This document shows positions 11,738-23,776 of a stretch of 64,000 nt of DNA, piece by piece (the stretch's first letter is position 1; each line of letters starts with the position of its first letter). A model generated the notes under the pieces. It was given only the letters and a program-made list of their open reading frames with translations. It was not told where the DNA came from and searched no databases. The translations under genes were made by a program, and so were the position numbers. Location of the stretch: NCBI RefSeq assembly GCF_000004195.4, contig NC_030678.2, positions 29,984,201-30,048,200 of the forward strand, in the 5' to 3' direction. This DNA is from Xenopus tropicalis. Taxonomy: Eukaryota; Chordata; Amphibia; Anura; Pipidae.

Positions 11738-12174
11738 TAAACCTGGACCTAGAGAGCAGAGATTGGTTCCTTTGGTGGTTGCAACCAGTAAGGCTGCCAC
11801 CGTTTGCTTTAGATACAAAAAATCTTGAAAAGACTGTGGGGCTGGTTTATTAAAATTCAAGATTGTATTTTTTTCTCTATTTGAATTTTTCAGCAACTGT
11901 AAAAATCTCAAAAACTCAAACATTTGAAATGTTTGCCATAACTCTCAAGCTTCTGCAGGTATCAGTGGGGGTGTATTTAAAAATTTAAGCTGTTTCCAAT
12001 TTGAGTTTTTAAAAATAGGCCATTTACCAGGGAACTGGGTCACAAAGAGCATAAATCTGAAAAAAGGTAAAACCTGGGAACAAATGCAGTTTGCCTGTAT
12101 AGGACTGCAAAAGATCGGTATCAGTTTCAGGAAAATGGAAATTCCGGGCATGTGAAATTGTAAGTAAATGATCA

Positions 12175-12540
12175 CCTAAGGGCAGTGAGCAGAGTGCAAT
12201 TTCGAGTGCAATCGCCATTTTTCCCCCAACAATGCATTCCCCATTGATGCACAAAGGGTTTATGTGCCTGAGGCAACTGCTGCAAATGGGATGTGTTTGA
12301 CGCAATTGCTTCTGATATTCCAAAATGAATGCAAGGCAATGGGTACATTTCATCTCAAATTGGACGCAATTGCTTGGAAGTACAGCTGGTGTTGTTTCTG
12401 GTGTTTGCTGTGTTTGACATTTGCACCAGATTCCTTGGGTGTAGGTGTTGTGCCCCGACTACTGCTGGGCACAAAGGTAACCCTTGAGCAACTGCCTGGT
12501 CAGGAAGTGGTAGTAACTCCACGGTTCCCCTGTATTAGTT
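12175..12540 (+). repeat. Dispersed ~350 bp repeat, copy 2
   Basis: Shares with copy 1 the opening GAGTGCAATCGCC block and the closing run 'caactgcctggtcaggaagtgg'/'ccacggttcccc'. The open frame over this stretch (12264-12749) is explained by the repeat and is not called as a gene. Confidence 0.6.
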
Positions 12541-12559
12541 TTGTGAAACTGTTGTGCAA

Positions 12560-15500
12560 GAATCTGAGCAGCTCTAAGGACATGTATCCACAAAGCAAAC
12601 TACAGGAGGGTATGCAGCCAAACTTCCACAGAATGAATAATGTAATATTAATAAAACTCTTTATAACGTATCTTTCTCTTTCTACTAAAGTGAAAAATTA
12701 CCGCTCATGGCATTTTGGTTTTAACCATTTACCACTTTTTCCTCAATAGCTGTAATAAATCTCTCCTCTTTCCCTTACAGATCAGACATTCTTTTTTTCT
12801 GAAGATGAAAATAATTTCTTCAACAATAATCTTCTGACAAAAAAAGGGGGTGGATGATCCTTCTCCACTTTAAATGTCACTGATTTACAATGCAGCCTTC
12901 CCAGGAGCTGGGGGCTCTTTGTGCTGCTGCAGTCTGCGCTATTGTACAGAAACCCTAGCAGAATATACAAACAGGGTCCTACTGATCTATCTATACACTT
13001 GGGTGTCAATATTTTTTATTTTTATTTGTGTGCTTTATGCTCATTCTTTCTCTGTGCCAGGGTTCATGAATGATTTTGCTTTACTGCAAGGAAAATGGTT
13101 GATGTGATGAGTGTTTGTGTAGCTGTTTGGAGCTATAACCAAATTACTGTGATTATTATAGTTCTCCTATAAATGATTAGAATGCAGCAAAGTATATCCA
13201 GCTAAGTGTACCTGTAAGCCTCCACACTGGATCCATTCATTCACTAATAACTTTTGCAGTTCAGCGAGTTCTCGCTTGTTTTTACCTACGGCTCAATTAA
13301 TAAAAGATGGATGTTGGTAACAACGGTTACAGCTCATTTTAGATTTAACTATGTACTTTCCATGTTTATACGATTCCCTGCGGCGTGGGATATAGTCGTG
13401 TGGTTTGAAAATCCTCGCATTCAATTTGCATCAGGGATTAACGATTTAGATGGGTGTTAGTGCTTAAAGCTGCTGCAGAGCTGAGCACTAACACCCCATT
13501 CAAGATGAATGCATTTGCTTCCCTAGAGCAGCCAAACACATTCAGATGAATGGACTTATTGATCAACTTTGATTCATATCATTTCATTAACACTCTCCCA
13601 GTCATGAAAATGTTGGTCAGTGGATTCCCCAGGTTGGTCTATGCATAGTTTTGCATTGCAATGCCTTGTGTTAGGCTATATTTTGTTTTTTCTAAGTCTA
13701 ATGGACTTATTTATCATTTTTTGAGTTTGTGAATTTCAGTTATTTTCTACTTTGAAAAAATTAGCATTTTAAAAAAAACCTGAATGTTTGCTTTTTTCTT
13801 AAAAAATCCGAATATCTCGAATTTGTGAGTTTGCAAACTCGAAAAAACCTCAAAATACTTGAACTGAAAAAAATGGCTATGAATTTTGCTTAGGACAAAT
13901 ACCATTGACTAAATAAACTCATAAGCTTTTAGATGCCGAAGGATTTTTAAAACGTAAATATCGAACATTAGGGTTTTTGAACCATAATTCAAATATTGGG
14001 AGTTTTAGTGCAAGAACATTTTAATTCAAAGTTGACATTTAGCTTCTGTGATATATTGTTTTTAATTACAAGGACAATGGATGTTAGGATTTGGAGGTAG
14101 AGATTGGCTATTTTTATTCCAGGTGGCATATGTATGATGTCATAAAAGAAGACATTTTTTGGTGCTTTTTCCTATTCTGTTATGTTGTGACTGACTCTGA
14201 CATCATCAGCTCCGCCTCTGATGTCACCCACCTGCCCCCATTGAGGATTTTTAACCACACAAAGGTGGCCACTCTACATGCTGTACAACCAATGGATTTA
14301 AAATTGCCCATGAAAACAGACTTATAGTCCCAAACTACATGACTTTATTTTGCACACACTGCCTTTTATATCATATGAGTCAGCTATTATCTTAAGGGCC
14401 AGTGTTCTCAGTGGGAGGCATTTATTTGCCAGCAATGGAGCTTGTTAGAGATGTGTTTTTCTGTTCAACAGTTATTGAATATTTATGCTCCAGATGGAGA
14501 TAATGAAGTAAATCCTGATATGACAGCAAAGCAAAGCCTTATATCAACAAATCCAACAGAGGTTACAGTGTCTGTGCCTGGAGTCCTCTCCGTAATTGCT
14601 AACAGTGTCGGAACCAGGGAGGTTCCATATTCACCCAGAAATGTCTGTGTTCCAGTCTTGCACATCATATTTCCCCCCTGTAATTGCCCAGTATCCATGG
14701 AATCAGAAAATTGGCAGATAGAAGCACTTTTCAGAATACTGTGCATTCTGCTTTTGGACTAAGACACCATATATATGGAAATGTAATCACTAGGAAGATA
14801 TGTACGGAGCATAGGGCCAGTAAATCAGTGTAAAATAAAGGCACTTATCACGCTCTGTGCTCGCTGTTACGAGTAATTTATTCCCAGGTCTGAGATTTGC
14901 CGTTATTTTTAATAATAAATGGACTGATATCATTTGTGTTGTATATATTCTGCCATGAAGCACTCGCCTACTGCAGCAGCCTGTACTGTAAAGGCTTTTC
15001 CTAAAGCAAAGCTGGTTGATCTATGTGAGATAATATCCTATCTACTGCAAACTGTGGCTAAGAAGATCGTGACCATCGGAGGTTTCTGGGAGTTTTAGTT
15101 TAGCAACAACAGAGCCAGAAAAAATATAAATCTAGTGTTGGAAAAACCAACACCAGAAAAACTTTCAGTGGGTCCAGGTGTCAGTGGGCCTTCTCACCCA
15201 CACATTTACCTTGTGTATCTGTACCATAACTATTCCCCAGCACTAAATGAGAACAAATAGAAAAAATGAAGGAAGGATATATGATAGTATGTAGGGGAAA
15301 GTGATTTTGAGAATAAAGAAGTGAGTGATGGAAAAACAGTTTGGAAAAGGTCTATTGGACGGCCCCTGCCAATCCAGCCCAAAACTGTACATTTCTGTTA
15401 GGATTAATATTTAGAAACTGAATGAATTCTCATTTTAAACCAATTTTCCCCCAAAAGGGGTTAGATGTGCATTTATACCCACCCCCAGTCAAGGGTGTTT

Positions 15501-16080
15501 GCCCACAAGGCAAGGTTAATGGCTAAAGTGCTACATGAGAATTATTCATTTATTTATAGAGAAAATATTGTATTTTGTTGAACACTGTAAATACTTTTTC
15601 CAGCCTAAAAGCTTAAAATAAAAGCGTAAAGCAATTCCTGCCATACCAACACATTTCCTTGTATTATCAGGCACTTAATATTGAATTGTGTTTATTCAGT
15701 TAGCTAGATACGTGATATAACATTCTAAGATTAGAATTTAAAAGGAAAGTGTTCCTTTTAATTGGCACAAAGTCCCAGGATGACTTTAGTAGCCAGATTC
15801 GCTTCCAGCAAATAATGATTTTATTAAATATATTGACCATAAAGGGGACAGGCTGCCAGCTTTCAGCTACACGCTTCAAATTATTTAACAGTCTCAAGCT
15901 TTTTTTGTTTTTTTTTGGCTGGAAGGAAACTAAAACCGTAATTGGGTCAAGATAGATTTAAATAATGTAATTCCCAAACAAAATACATCAAGAACTGGGA
16001 CACAAACTCTCTCATTTTTTACATGTTTAACATTACAGATCAGTTTATGTTAATGCTTCCTTTGTTTTAAAATTGATTTT
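12560..16080. other. No gene recognised; AT-rich DNA
   Basis: About 3.5 kb with no supported gene. The stretch 13700-14030 resembles a decayed inverted-repeat element (it opens 'aatggacttatttatca'). An open frame at 14442-14762 has no recognisable domain. Confidence 0.4.
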
Positions 16081-16142
16081 ATTTAATAGTGTGGTTTTAT
16101 ATAGTGAATAATCTACCCCTACTCTAAAATATAAGGATATTA

Positions 16143-16400
16143 TAAAGGTGGCCATACACACTGCGATCCATTTGTTTAGCAGGGTCACCAACTAAGGTGG
16201 GTGATATTGGCTAATGTGATCAAATTAAAATGACTAGGGCACAGACGGCGTAGGACCGAGCACCGCATTAACAAGCTAAGAGGTCACCGATCCGAAGGGT
16301 AAATCCAACCTGCCCGATCAAGATCTGGGCAATTTTAGACCAGATATCGGTTGGGTAGGCCCGTTGAGGGTGCCCATACACAGCCGATAAGCTGCAGAAG
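16143..16400. mobile_element. GGTGGCCATACAC-family element, decayed
   Basis: Opens AAAGGTGGCCATACACACTG and contains 'tgcccatacacagccgata' near 16371-16389 as an internal or terminal counterpart. The same motif opens 23511 and, in altered form, 17916. The right boundary is uncertain. Confidence 0.5.
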
Positions 16401-16706
16401 GACCCGAATCATCAGCTGAAATCTGACCATTTAACTAACTGAGGAGTTCCATGATCAAGTGCTTTTATACAGGTCATGAAACTCCGTGGTGACTTCTTAT
16501 ATCCTCGTATTGTATTATTTATTGTAATACACAAGTCTTAGCGAGTCATGTGACATCATGTTGACATCACTAACATATCAGAATCTAAAACACAAGAACC
16601 ATGAATATTCTTTAAACTATATCCTTAAAAATGGAGCTTAGTGATGTCATCAATGTAATCAGTGCTTAGTGATGTTGTTTCTGTTACATGACACACTCAC
16701 TGAAAC

Positions 16707-16906
16707 ATGTGTATTATAATATATAATGTACTCCCTGTTGTAAAATATGAGGATATTAGAAGACACCACAGAGTTCAATTACCTGTATTAAAGCCTTGTA
16801 CTTTTATATGGTCATGAAACAACTCGGAGACTTATAATATCTATACTATACCTACACCAATATTTTACAACAGAGGGTACATTATTCACTATATAAATTA
16901 CAGGAT
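16707..16906. repeat. Foldback element, diverged arms
   Basis: The left part (ATGTACTCCCTGTTGTAAAAT near 16726) is roughly inverse to the right part (ATTTTACAACAGAGGGTACAT near 16860). A related one-sided copy lies at 16095-16142. This suggests a decayed inverted-repeat element whose pieces are separated. Confidence 0.5.
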
Positions 16907-17915
16907 ATTCATGGCTTTTATGTATTATATATAAACAATGGCTATCTAGGCTTTCACTGTTCTTGACAGGAGCTCCCCATCTTGGGATTTTGTTAGGTGT
17001 GTCAGTGAGACTGTAAAGCAAAGCTTAGAAATTGTTGCAAAATCATCAAGCACAAAATGAGGTGCACCTATCATAGTTGATTTATGATATGGGTTGCTGA
17101 GCTGCCATCTAATGTAAATCTGAATTAATTACTTTTTAATTACCAATCGATCTTGTGTCATAACTTTTATATTAATTCTATATATACAGTATATTGTGAG
17201 TGGGTCCCTAAGCTCAGGGACAGCAGCACAGAGCATGTGCAGGGAATCAGCAGAAAAGAAGATGGGGGGGCTACTGGGGCATCTTTTGGGGCACAGATCT
17301 TCCCCGCTAAAGGGCTGTGTGGGGCCTTGGGCTGGTACAGAAGCCCAAAAGGTAGTGTAAAGCATTTCTAGCCCACTTGTTTGTTAAGCTTTAGTTCTCC
17401 TTTATAAATTTCTCTGTGTGATGTCAGAAATACCCAGTATAATGTGCAAGAAGTTATAGAAATGCCTCTTGTGCATAATAAAAAAGAATAATGCAGTCCC
17501 TGGCATGAAACTTGTGGATATCAGACATTGGCAATTGGTTTCAGTTACCATGAGAAACAACTAGTTGAATATTATATCTTGGATTTAGGCTGCATTATTT
17601 GTTATAAACATAAGCAACTTTCTGGTGTGGGAAAGCACTGTATGCAGGTATACATAAACATAGACACTCAATAATGTTGAGTACACATCAGATAATAGTA
17701 AAATAATAAAGATGAAATCCTGCAAGCAGAATGGTACCGCAGTGTGTTTAATTGCCCAAAACATTTTGTGTGAGCAATAAAACACCCTGCAGTTCCATTC
17801 TGCTTGAAGGCCTTCCTCGTTATTGTTTTTATCTGAGCCATTAAAGGTGTCTGGGCAGAGGTTAATAAAGAGGATATAACCAGCATAGTTTAAAATAGTG
17901 TGGCAGCTGTGAATC

Positions 17916-18318
17916 TTAAGCTGGGCATCCATGCACCGATATAATCCTCTTAAACTACATTTTATAATATTTTCAGAAAGAGTGGGCACCGAATTACCGT
18001 CCCGATAATTTTTGCATCATGCCGATCGGTCGTTCAGTTGCCCGGACAGGTTAGAAAATTTTGGTTGGATAATGATAAAATCTGCGCATGTATTGTGTAT
18101 CTGACTATATACTTGGGGGATCTACAATGGAAGTCACTTTCGTACGATAGGTGACTGCCAACTATTTCATTTTCAGAACATCCCCTGATTACTTTTAGTG
18201 CTTTATTCTACAATTTCAAACTGAATGTTAGTTTCAGATTATTGCATTTAAACATATGATCAATATCCAAATGTTCAGTGAAGAAAGACTAAAATCTGAA
18301 TGTGTATGGCCAGCATTA
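17916..18318. mobile_element. TTAA-associated MITE, GGCCATACAC family
   Basis: The left end is TTAAGCTGGGCATCCATGCA and the right end is TGTGTATGGCCAGCATTA; the two are inverses with a few changes. The interior contains GCCGATCGG and CGTACGATAGG words shared with 23516-23691. TTAA is clear only on the left. Confidence 0.6.
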
Positions 18319-19480
18319 GGCTTGAGGGTGATGGCTCACATAAGTCAGTGACTGGGCTGTGGAAGGACAGACTAGGGCAAAAGGACACTAAAAATAGCTG
18401 TTTAGGTGATGGACCTAATCCATGTTTTTTTTTTATTAAATAACATATCAGAGGATCTTGAATTTCAAGGATTTAGATATGAGTTTGGCAGATGCAGCAG
18501 GACTATCTGCCTGGTTGGAGGCTGTATATTTTGTGAAATATGTCCTTATATTGTGTGACAAGGGTATTTTTCACTATAGAAGTACTAACATCCTTATATT
18601 TTTCTCTAACTGATTTATCTAAAAAATGTGTCATGACTTTCCTGTCTATTTTAGCACATATTCACGTATATTGATGACTAACCAGTGCTCACATCACCCA
18701 GCCCTAGGTTCAATTAAGAGTCTATAGCTGCTCTTTTATTTCTTTATTATGATTTCATAGTTTTCAGAGATTTTGTTTCCACAAATGTTAATGCTGTTAG
18801 TGCAGAATTCCAAGATGAGGATGGTCTCATCCACCTGATTTTCACTGGTGTCTAACATGTTCAAATTGTGATTCAGGTTCTCAGGCTGCTGCTGCTCAGG
18901 AGCCATAATCATCCCCTAAACTGCTTGCAGTTTATCTTCTTTGCGCTCTCTTGCCTTTTCCCTCTCAGTCTCACTCTACTCATGTCTTACTTTTTGTGTC
19001 TTATTGCCGCCTACTACAAGCATTCTTTTTCCATGGGTATCGGATTGGCCAAGTAGGCTCAATGTGTAAATGCCCCCTTTCTCCATACCTCCATATATCT
19101 CTTTCTATAATGTACAGTTTTTTATCTTCACAAATCTCTCTTTTTCTATTCCACAAATCTCTCTCCCAACCCTGTGCCAAATCTTGACACAGCCCCTTCA
19201 GGATTGCAAACACAACCACTGTGGTAAGAGATACGGACATTATGGCCAATCTGCCAGTGAGTCACAAGCTACTTTAAAGCTGAGCCTTTAACTTCTTCAT
19301 AGAAGCTTGGGGTGGGAAAGCAGAAAAAGTCAGAATATTTCCAAAAGGTAAATCTATTGGAAAAAATTATGCTATAGTGCTTCTTTAATTTCCTCCTTCT
19401 ATAATTTGGGCAAAAAGACACTTATGTTGTCACTCTGATCAGTAGCAGGAGATGCTTGCATTGTCGAGACAGGAAATCCC
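18319..19480. other. No gene recognised
   Basis: About 1.1 kb without a supported exon. A pyrimidine-rich stretch at 18930-19180 gives open frames on both strands with no domain, which I attribute to composition. Confidence 0.4.
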
Positions 19481-19482
19481 AT

Positions 19483-19585
19483 ATTGTGAGCTCCCAGTCT
19501 AACCCATATTGTTATGTTGACCAGTTGCTATTTTTTATAGTGGTTAAACTAACCTACATTCTGGGGTTGACTAGCTGCTACAAAC
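19483..19585 (-). repeat. ~60 bp minisatellite unit, fragment
   Basis: Contains CAGTCTAACCCATATTG, 'gttgaccagttgctat' and a second diverged unit ('aaactaacctacattctggggttgactagctgct'). It is the inverse of the repeat unit seen at 28870-29046 and also occurs at 20417-20500. Confidence 0.55.
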
Positions 19586-19879
19586 AATACAAAGCCATAA
19601 TTGGCACACACAAAAGAGAAACAAATGCCACTGCTCAAATTTAACCTGTGCGAATGCCTTTAAATAAATTTAACAAAGATGGCTCATGTGCCACGTCAGG
19701 CTTTTTGTTCACGTGAATTCTACACTTCCTGCTGTGTACTAATTATTGAAGTGCATTTAAAAACATTTATTTTAAGCATATAATTATAAAAGGCCAATAT
19801 ATTCCACAGTGCTGTTCAATTAATGGGTTTATATCTAAAAGGAAAAGGGTTAAGTCATTTACGACCGGAAGCAAAGTTG

Positions 19880-20350
19880 CGTTCCTGCATTTGTCACCAC
19901 AGCGAGTTGCAGGTTAAATGGCATTCAGTGAAAATGTTTGTGTCAAAATGCGTTCTTCCCACTTCTGTATAGTTGCGCACAGCATCTCTCCACTGGTTCT
20001 GAATTGAGCGCTGTTGACACAGGGGAACCCTGGAGCTACTGCCACCTCATGACCAGGCTGTAGATCCAGGGTTCCCTTCACACTTAGCATTAATAGGTGG
20101 GGCACACTTGCGCCTAAAGTATTGGGTGCAGACATCACTTACACACCGAACACCAGAAATGATGCCAGCCATACTTGCTTGCAATTGTGTCCGAATTGTG
20201 CATGTTTGTGGTGATTTGTCCACAACTGCATCAGGTGCCAGAGCCCCCATGTAACTATGAAGCTGGCATTCTGGGGAAAGGGCTGCACTGTGAGAACAAA
20301 AAACGTGGCGATTGCACTCAAAATTGCACTTTGCTCACTGTACATTTCCT
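19880..20350 (-). repeat. Dispersed ~350 bp repeat, inverted copy
   Basis: Carries in reverse the blocks of copies 1 and 2: GGGAACCCTGGAGCTACTGCC near 20023-20043, then GGCTGTAGATCCAGGGTTCC, and finally GGCGATTGCACTCAAAATTG near 20306-20325. The first two blocks can pair with each other as a hairpin. Confidence 0.6.
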
Positions 20351-20416
20351 ATAGGTTACGTGACAGCTAGAAGCAATATTCAGCTACAGTATGTATATGA
20401 AACAAAGAGAAATCGT

Positions 20417-20500
20417 GAGTGCTCAGTCTAACCTACACTGTAGCATTAAGCAGCTGCCATTTTTCCAGCGCTCGGACTGACCTACATTATGGGGTTGAGC
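20417..20500 (-). repeat. ~60 bp minisatellite unit, second locus
   Basis: Contains CAGTCTAACCTACACTG, 'aagcagctgcca' and AGCGCTCGG, then another diverged unit start. It is related to 19483-19585 and to the direct tandem at 28942-29046. Confidence 0.55.
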
Positions 20501-20556
20501 CCATAGGAAAAGGATTTGGGCACATTTTTATTTTAAATGCTGGGACTCAAAAGAGT

Positions 20557-20846
20557 TTCTGAGCAAAGGGTAACTGAACACGGTGCCACCACTTAATTGC
20601 GCATAATGCACATTATTGCTGGGGGCTTAACAATTCAATAAGTCCCTATAGCTTCTGAGTACAAAGGGCAAGTGAACACGGTTCCACCACTCAATTGTGC
20701 ATATTGCACATTAATGCTGGGGGCTCAATAATTATCTAAGTCCCTATAGCTTCTGAGTGCAAAGGGTAAGTGAACATGATTCCGCCACTTATATGCACAT
20801 AATGCACATTGTTGCTGGGGGCTTCAATATAATTAAATAAGTTATA
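20557..20846 (+). repeat. Three tandem copies of a ~97 bp unit
   Basis: Units start at 20557, 20653 and 20751 with TTCTGAG..CAAAGGG and each contains 'gcacattattgctgggggctt' in variant form. Spacing is 96-98 bp. The copies differ at many positions, so the array is old. I do not recognise the unit. Confidence 0.85.
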
Positions 20847-21090
20847 TGTTTTTAATTAATTAATATGATTATTGTTTTATTGAGTGTATATAAAAATACA
20901 TACAGTACAATCCATAGATTACACTAAGAGGGCAAATGAATAGTGATTTTTATCCTTCATTACCCTGGGATCATTATATGGTTTAAATGAGAAATGTTAT
21001 ATCTTTCAACTGTAGTGGATATTGCATTCATCCTTCTATTAAACTCTTTTAGTGGACTTACTTTACAATACTAGTTTTAGGAGCGATACA

Positions 21091-21623
21091 TAGGGGCTGA
21101 TTTACTAACCCACGAATCCGACCCGAATTGGAAAAGTTCCGACTTGAAAACTAACATTTTGCGACTTTTTCGTATGTTTTGCGATTTTTTCGGATTCTTT
21201 ACGAATTTTTCGTTACCAATACGATTTTTGCGTAAAAACGCGAGTTTTTCGTATCCATTACGAAAGTTGCGTAAAAAGTTGCGCATTTTTCGTAGCGTTA
21301 AAACTTACGCGAAAAGTTGCGCATTTTTCGTAGCGTTAAAACTTAAAAGGTGCAAAGTTTCGCGTAAGTTTTAACGCTACGAAAAAAGCGCAACTTTTTG
21401 CGCAAGTTTTAACGCTACAAAAAATCGCCAGATTTTACGCAACTTTCGTAATGGCTACGAAAAACTCGCGTTTTTACGCAAAAATCGTATTGGTAACGAA
21501 AAATTCGTAAAGAATCCGAAAAAATCACAAAAAATACGAAAAAATCGCAAAATACCGATCATTACGAAAAAAACGCAATCGGACTCATTTCGACCCGTTC
21601 GTGGGTAAGTAAATCAGCCCCTA
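21091..21623. mobile_element. Long inverted-repeat MITE (TAGGGGCTGATTTACT)
   Basis: The ends are TAGGGGCTGATTTACTAACC and its inverse at 21604-21623. Nearly the entire 530 bp folds on itself. The arms are full of CGAAAA/TTTTCG words and a repeated 'tagcgttaaaactta' block occurs in the interior. Both ends carry TA. It has no coding capacity beyond frames forced by the TTTTTCG pattern. Confidence 0.8.
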
Positions 21624-21649
21624 AGAGTAAAGACTAAAGCTGGTCTGTA

Positions 21650-22255
21650 AATTACAGAACCATTTCATTCATTTTCACTGAGTTTTATGAAATTGCGAGT
21701 GTTGCTAAATTGATTTTCCTCATTCTTTTTAATCCTGTAAGTAAGGTAGATTCGAAAGTAGTTGTGAAAGTTAAGTTTCATATGGGCTGATTATAAACCA
21801 GCGTCATGGGGTAGGGAAGGAGACTGGATGTAGGTATTTCCCTCTAGAGCAGTGTTTAATCAAAGAATCCAATTGCAAGTTTCTCCCACCAGTAACTCGA
21901 TGTGTTTATGATTATAGAGTATTCTGAAAGCAGATGGTGCTCGAAAGGTGGAGGTTGACTTAAGATTCATATTTGTTTATATGAAATTTCCTCTGTTACT
22001 TGAACACAGCTGCCAAGAACTGGATCTGTTGTGAATGTCTGTATCGAGAACTTGCCAGCGGATATATCTGCTTTATATCTGCTCTGTATGTCATGGCTCA
22101 AGTATAAGCCCCAATTACCAATGTCATAGTGTAAATGCATGAAAGCTACAACTCACTTTGGGCTTCCATTTCCCAAGTTTGCAGTCCTACAGAATCAATG
22201 CCTAAAAAAAACCTTTGCATCTGGAGTGAGTCGTAAGTAGAAATAAAAACGGTCG
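21650..22255. other. No gene recognised
   Basis: About 600 bases with no supported coding or RNA feature. Confidence 0.4.
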
Positions 22256-22261
22256 AGGAAG

Positions 22262-22573
22262 AGGGATGCAATATCCAGGAACCCATTATCCAGAGAGCGC
22301 GGAATTACAGGAAGGCCATCTCTTATTGACTCCATTTTAATCACATAATTCACATTTTTAAAAATGATTTCCTTTTACTCTGTAATAATAAAACAGTACC
22401 TTGTACTTGATCACAACTAAGATATAATTAATCCCTATTGGAGGAAAAACCTTTATATTAGGTTTAGCGATTTTTAGTAGATTTATGGTATAAAGATCCA
22501 AATTACAGAAAGACCCCTTATCCCAGAACCCCCAGGTCACAAGCATTCTGGATAACAAGTCCCATTCCTGTAC
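22262..22573. mobile_element. TACAGGTATGGG-family MITE, diverged
   Basis: Internal blocks (CTCTGTAATAATAAAACAGT, 'ggagatccaaattac' in variant form) and the right end 'cccattcctgtac' identify the family. The left end is mutated. Confidence 0.75.
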
Positions 22574-23059
22574 TTGAATCTATTGAATTTAAGAATTTAG
22601 AGGTAAAATTGGGTCATATGAACCTAAAAGTTAATTTGTGAAGGTTTAGGTTTTTAAAATGTATATTATACATTATATGTACCAGAAAAAAAAGAATGTT
22701 TATAATACAACTTTATAGCCTTTTTTTAAAATCGATTTGTTCACCCCTCTAATGAAGCAGCCTACTCCGATTCTATTTGATGTTTGGTGTAAATAAACTG
22801 GGAAAAGGTTAAAGTATAAGAAAAAAGTGTAAGTTGCTGGGGGTGCCAATATGTTGGGCGCTCCTGAGTGGTTACCATCGTTAATCTTAATCCCCAGGCC
22901 CATGCTTCTCTTTGCACTGCCATCTACCGAAAGTTCGCTGGTCCCGTGCTCCGGTCCTGAAATGTGCTTATGCACAATATAATAAATACTTTAATATACC
23001 TGTGCTTGGTCCTGACAGTATCAAAGTGCTGCTGGGGTCTTGGGGTCTTTTAGACAATG

Positions 23060-23490
23060 GCATTGCATAGACACGGGGCAACGGAGCTACAGATACCCTG
23101 AACCTGGTGGGTTGCAACACCAGACTAGGTAGCAGTGCATCAGATGCAGACACTCGTATGTGCCCCAGAAGTGATGCAACCCCCACTCAGAAAATGTTAG
23201 GCACAACTTTCATCCAATTTAATTCAAAACACAAGCGCAATATGTGGTGGATCCAATTCCAAGTACTATATGAACTTGACACCCCGCAGTGGGTATTTGT
23301 GTCAAAATGCTCTCTTTGCATTTCCATACAGCCCTTCCTGCTTTCTATTCAGAATGAAACTCTGCTGCGTCTATTGACACCCTCTCTCCCTGAAGCTACT
23401 AGCGCCTCCTGCCAAGGCGATAGGTTCCGGGTTGCATTTTCACCCAGCGTCAACAGATGCAGTGCACTTGCGCCAAAATAATTGGGCACA
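23060..23490 (-). repeat. Dispersed ~350 bp repeat, diverged copy
   Basis: Its end (CACTTGCGCCAAAATAATTG, then 'aactcacacacc') matches the corresponding part of 19880-20350 ('cacttgcgcctaaagtattg', 'cttacacacc'). The rest is only loosely similar. The boundaries are approximate. Confidence 0.45.
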
Positions 23491-23510
23491 TACGTAACTC
23501 ACACACCAAA

Positions 23511-23770
23511 AGGTGGCCATACACGCACCGATATTATCGTACGAAACCTCGTTTCGTACGATAATCGGTGCGTGTATGGCATGTCGGCGAGTCGACCGAT
23601 ATCGCAGGAAGCTGCCGATATCGGACGACTCGCCGATCGGACAAGTTTGAAAATTTTGATCGGGCGCCATAGAAGGCGCCTGACCAAAATTCTCCCTTCA
23701 GAGCTGAATCGGCAGAAGGAGGTAGAAATCTTAATTTTGCTGAATTGGGCACAAAAGATAGCACAACAGT
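23511..23770. mobile_element. GGTGGCCATACAC element with three hairpins
   Basis: Opens AAAGGTGGCCATACACGCAC. It contains three consecutive palindromes: 23516-23580 (arms about 30 bp), 23584-23635 and 23652-23691. The first two are CpG-rich. It probably interrupts or abuts the repeat at 23060-23490, because that repeat ends right at its left edge. The right boundary is uncertain. Confidence 0.65.
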
Positions 23771-23776
23771 CCCCCT

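Noticed and set aside
12264..12749. 161-codon open frame, + strand
   Set aside because: Mostly covered by the dispersed ~350 bp repeat; no domain and no splice context.
14442..14762. 106-codon open frame, + strand, with a frame on the other strand too
   Set aside because: No domain, no flanking splice sites that extend it, no support beyond being open.
17585..17989. 134-codon open frame, minus strand
   Set aside because: No recognisable domain and it runs into a MITE edge.
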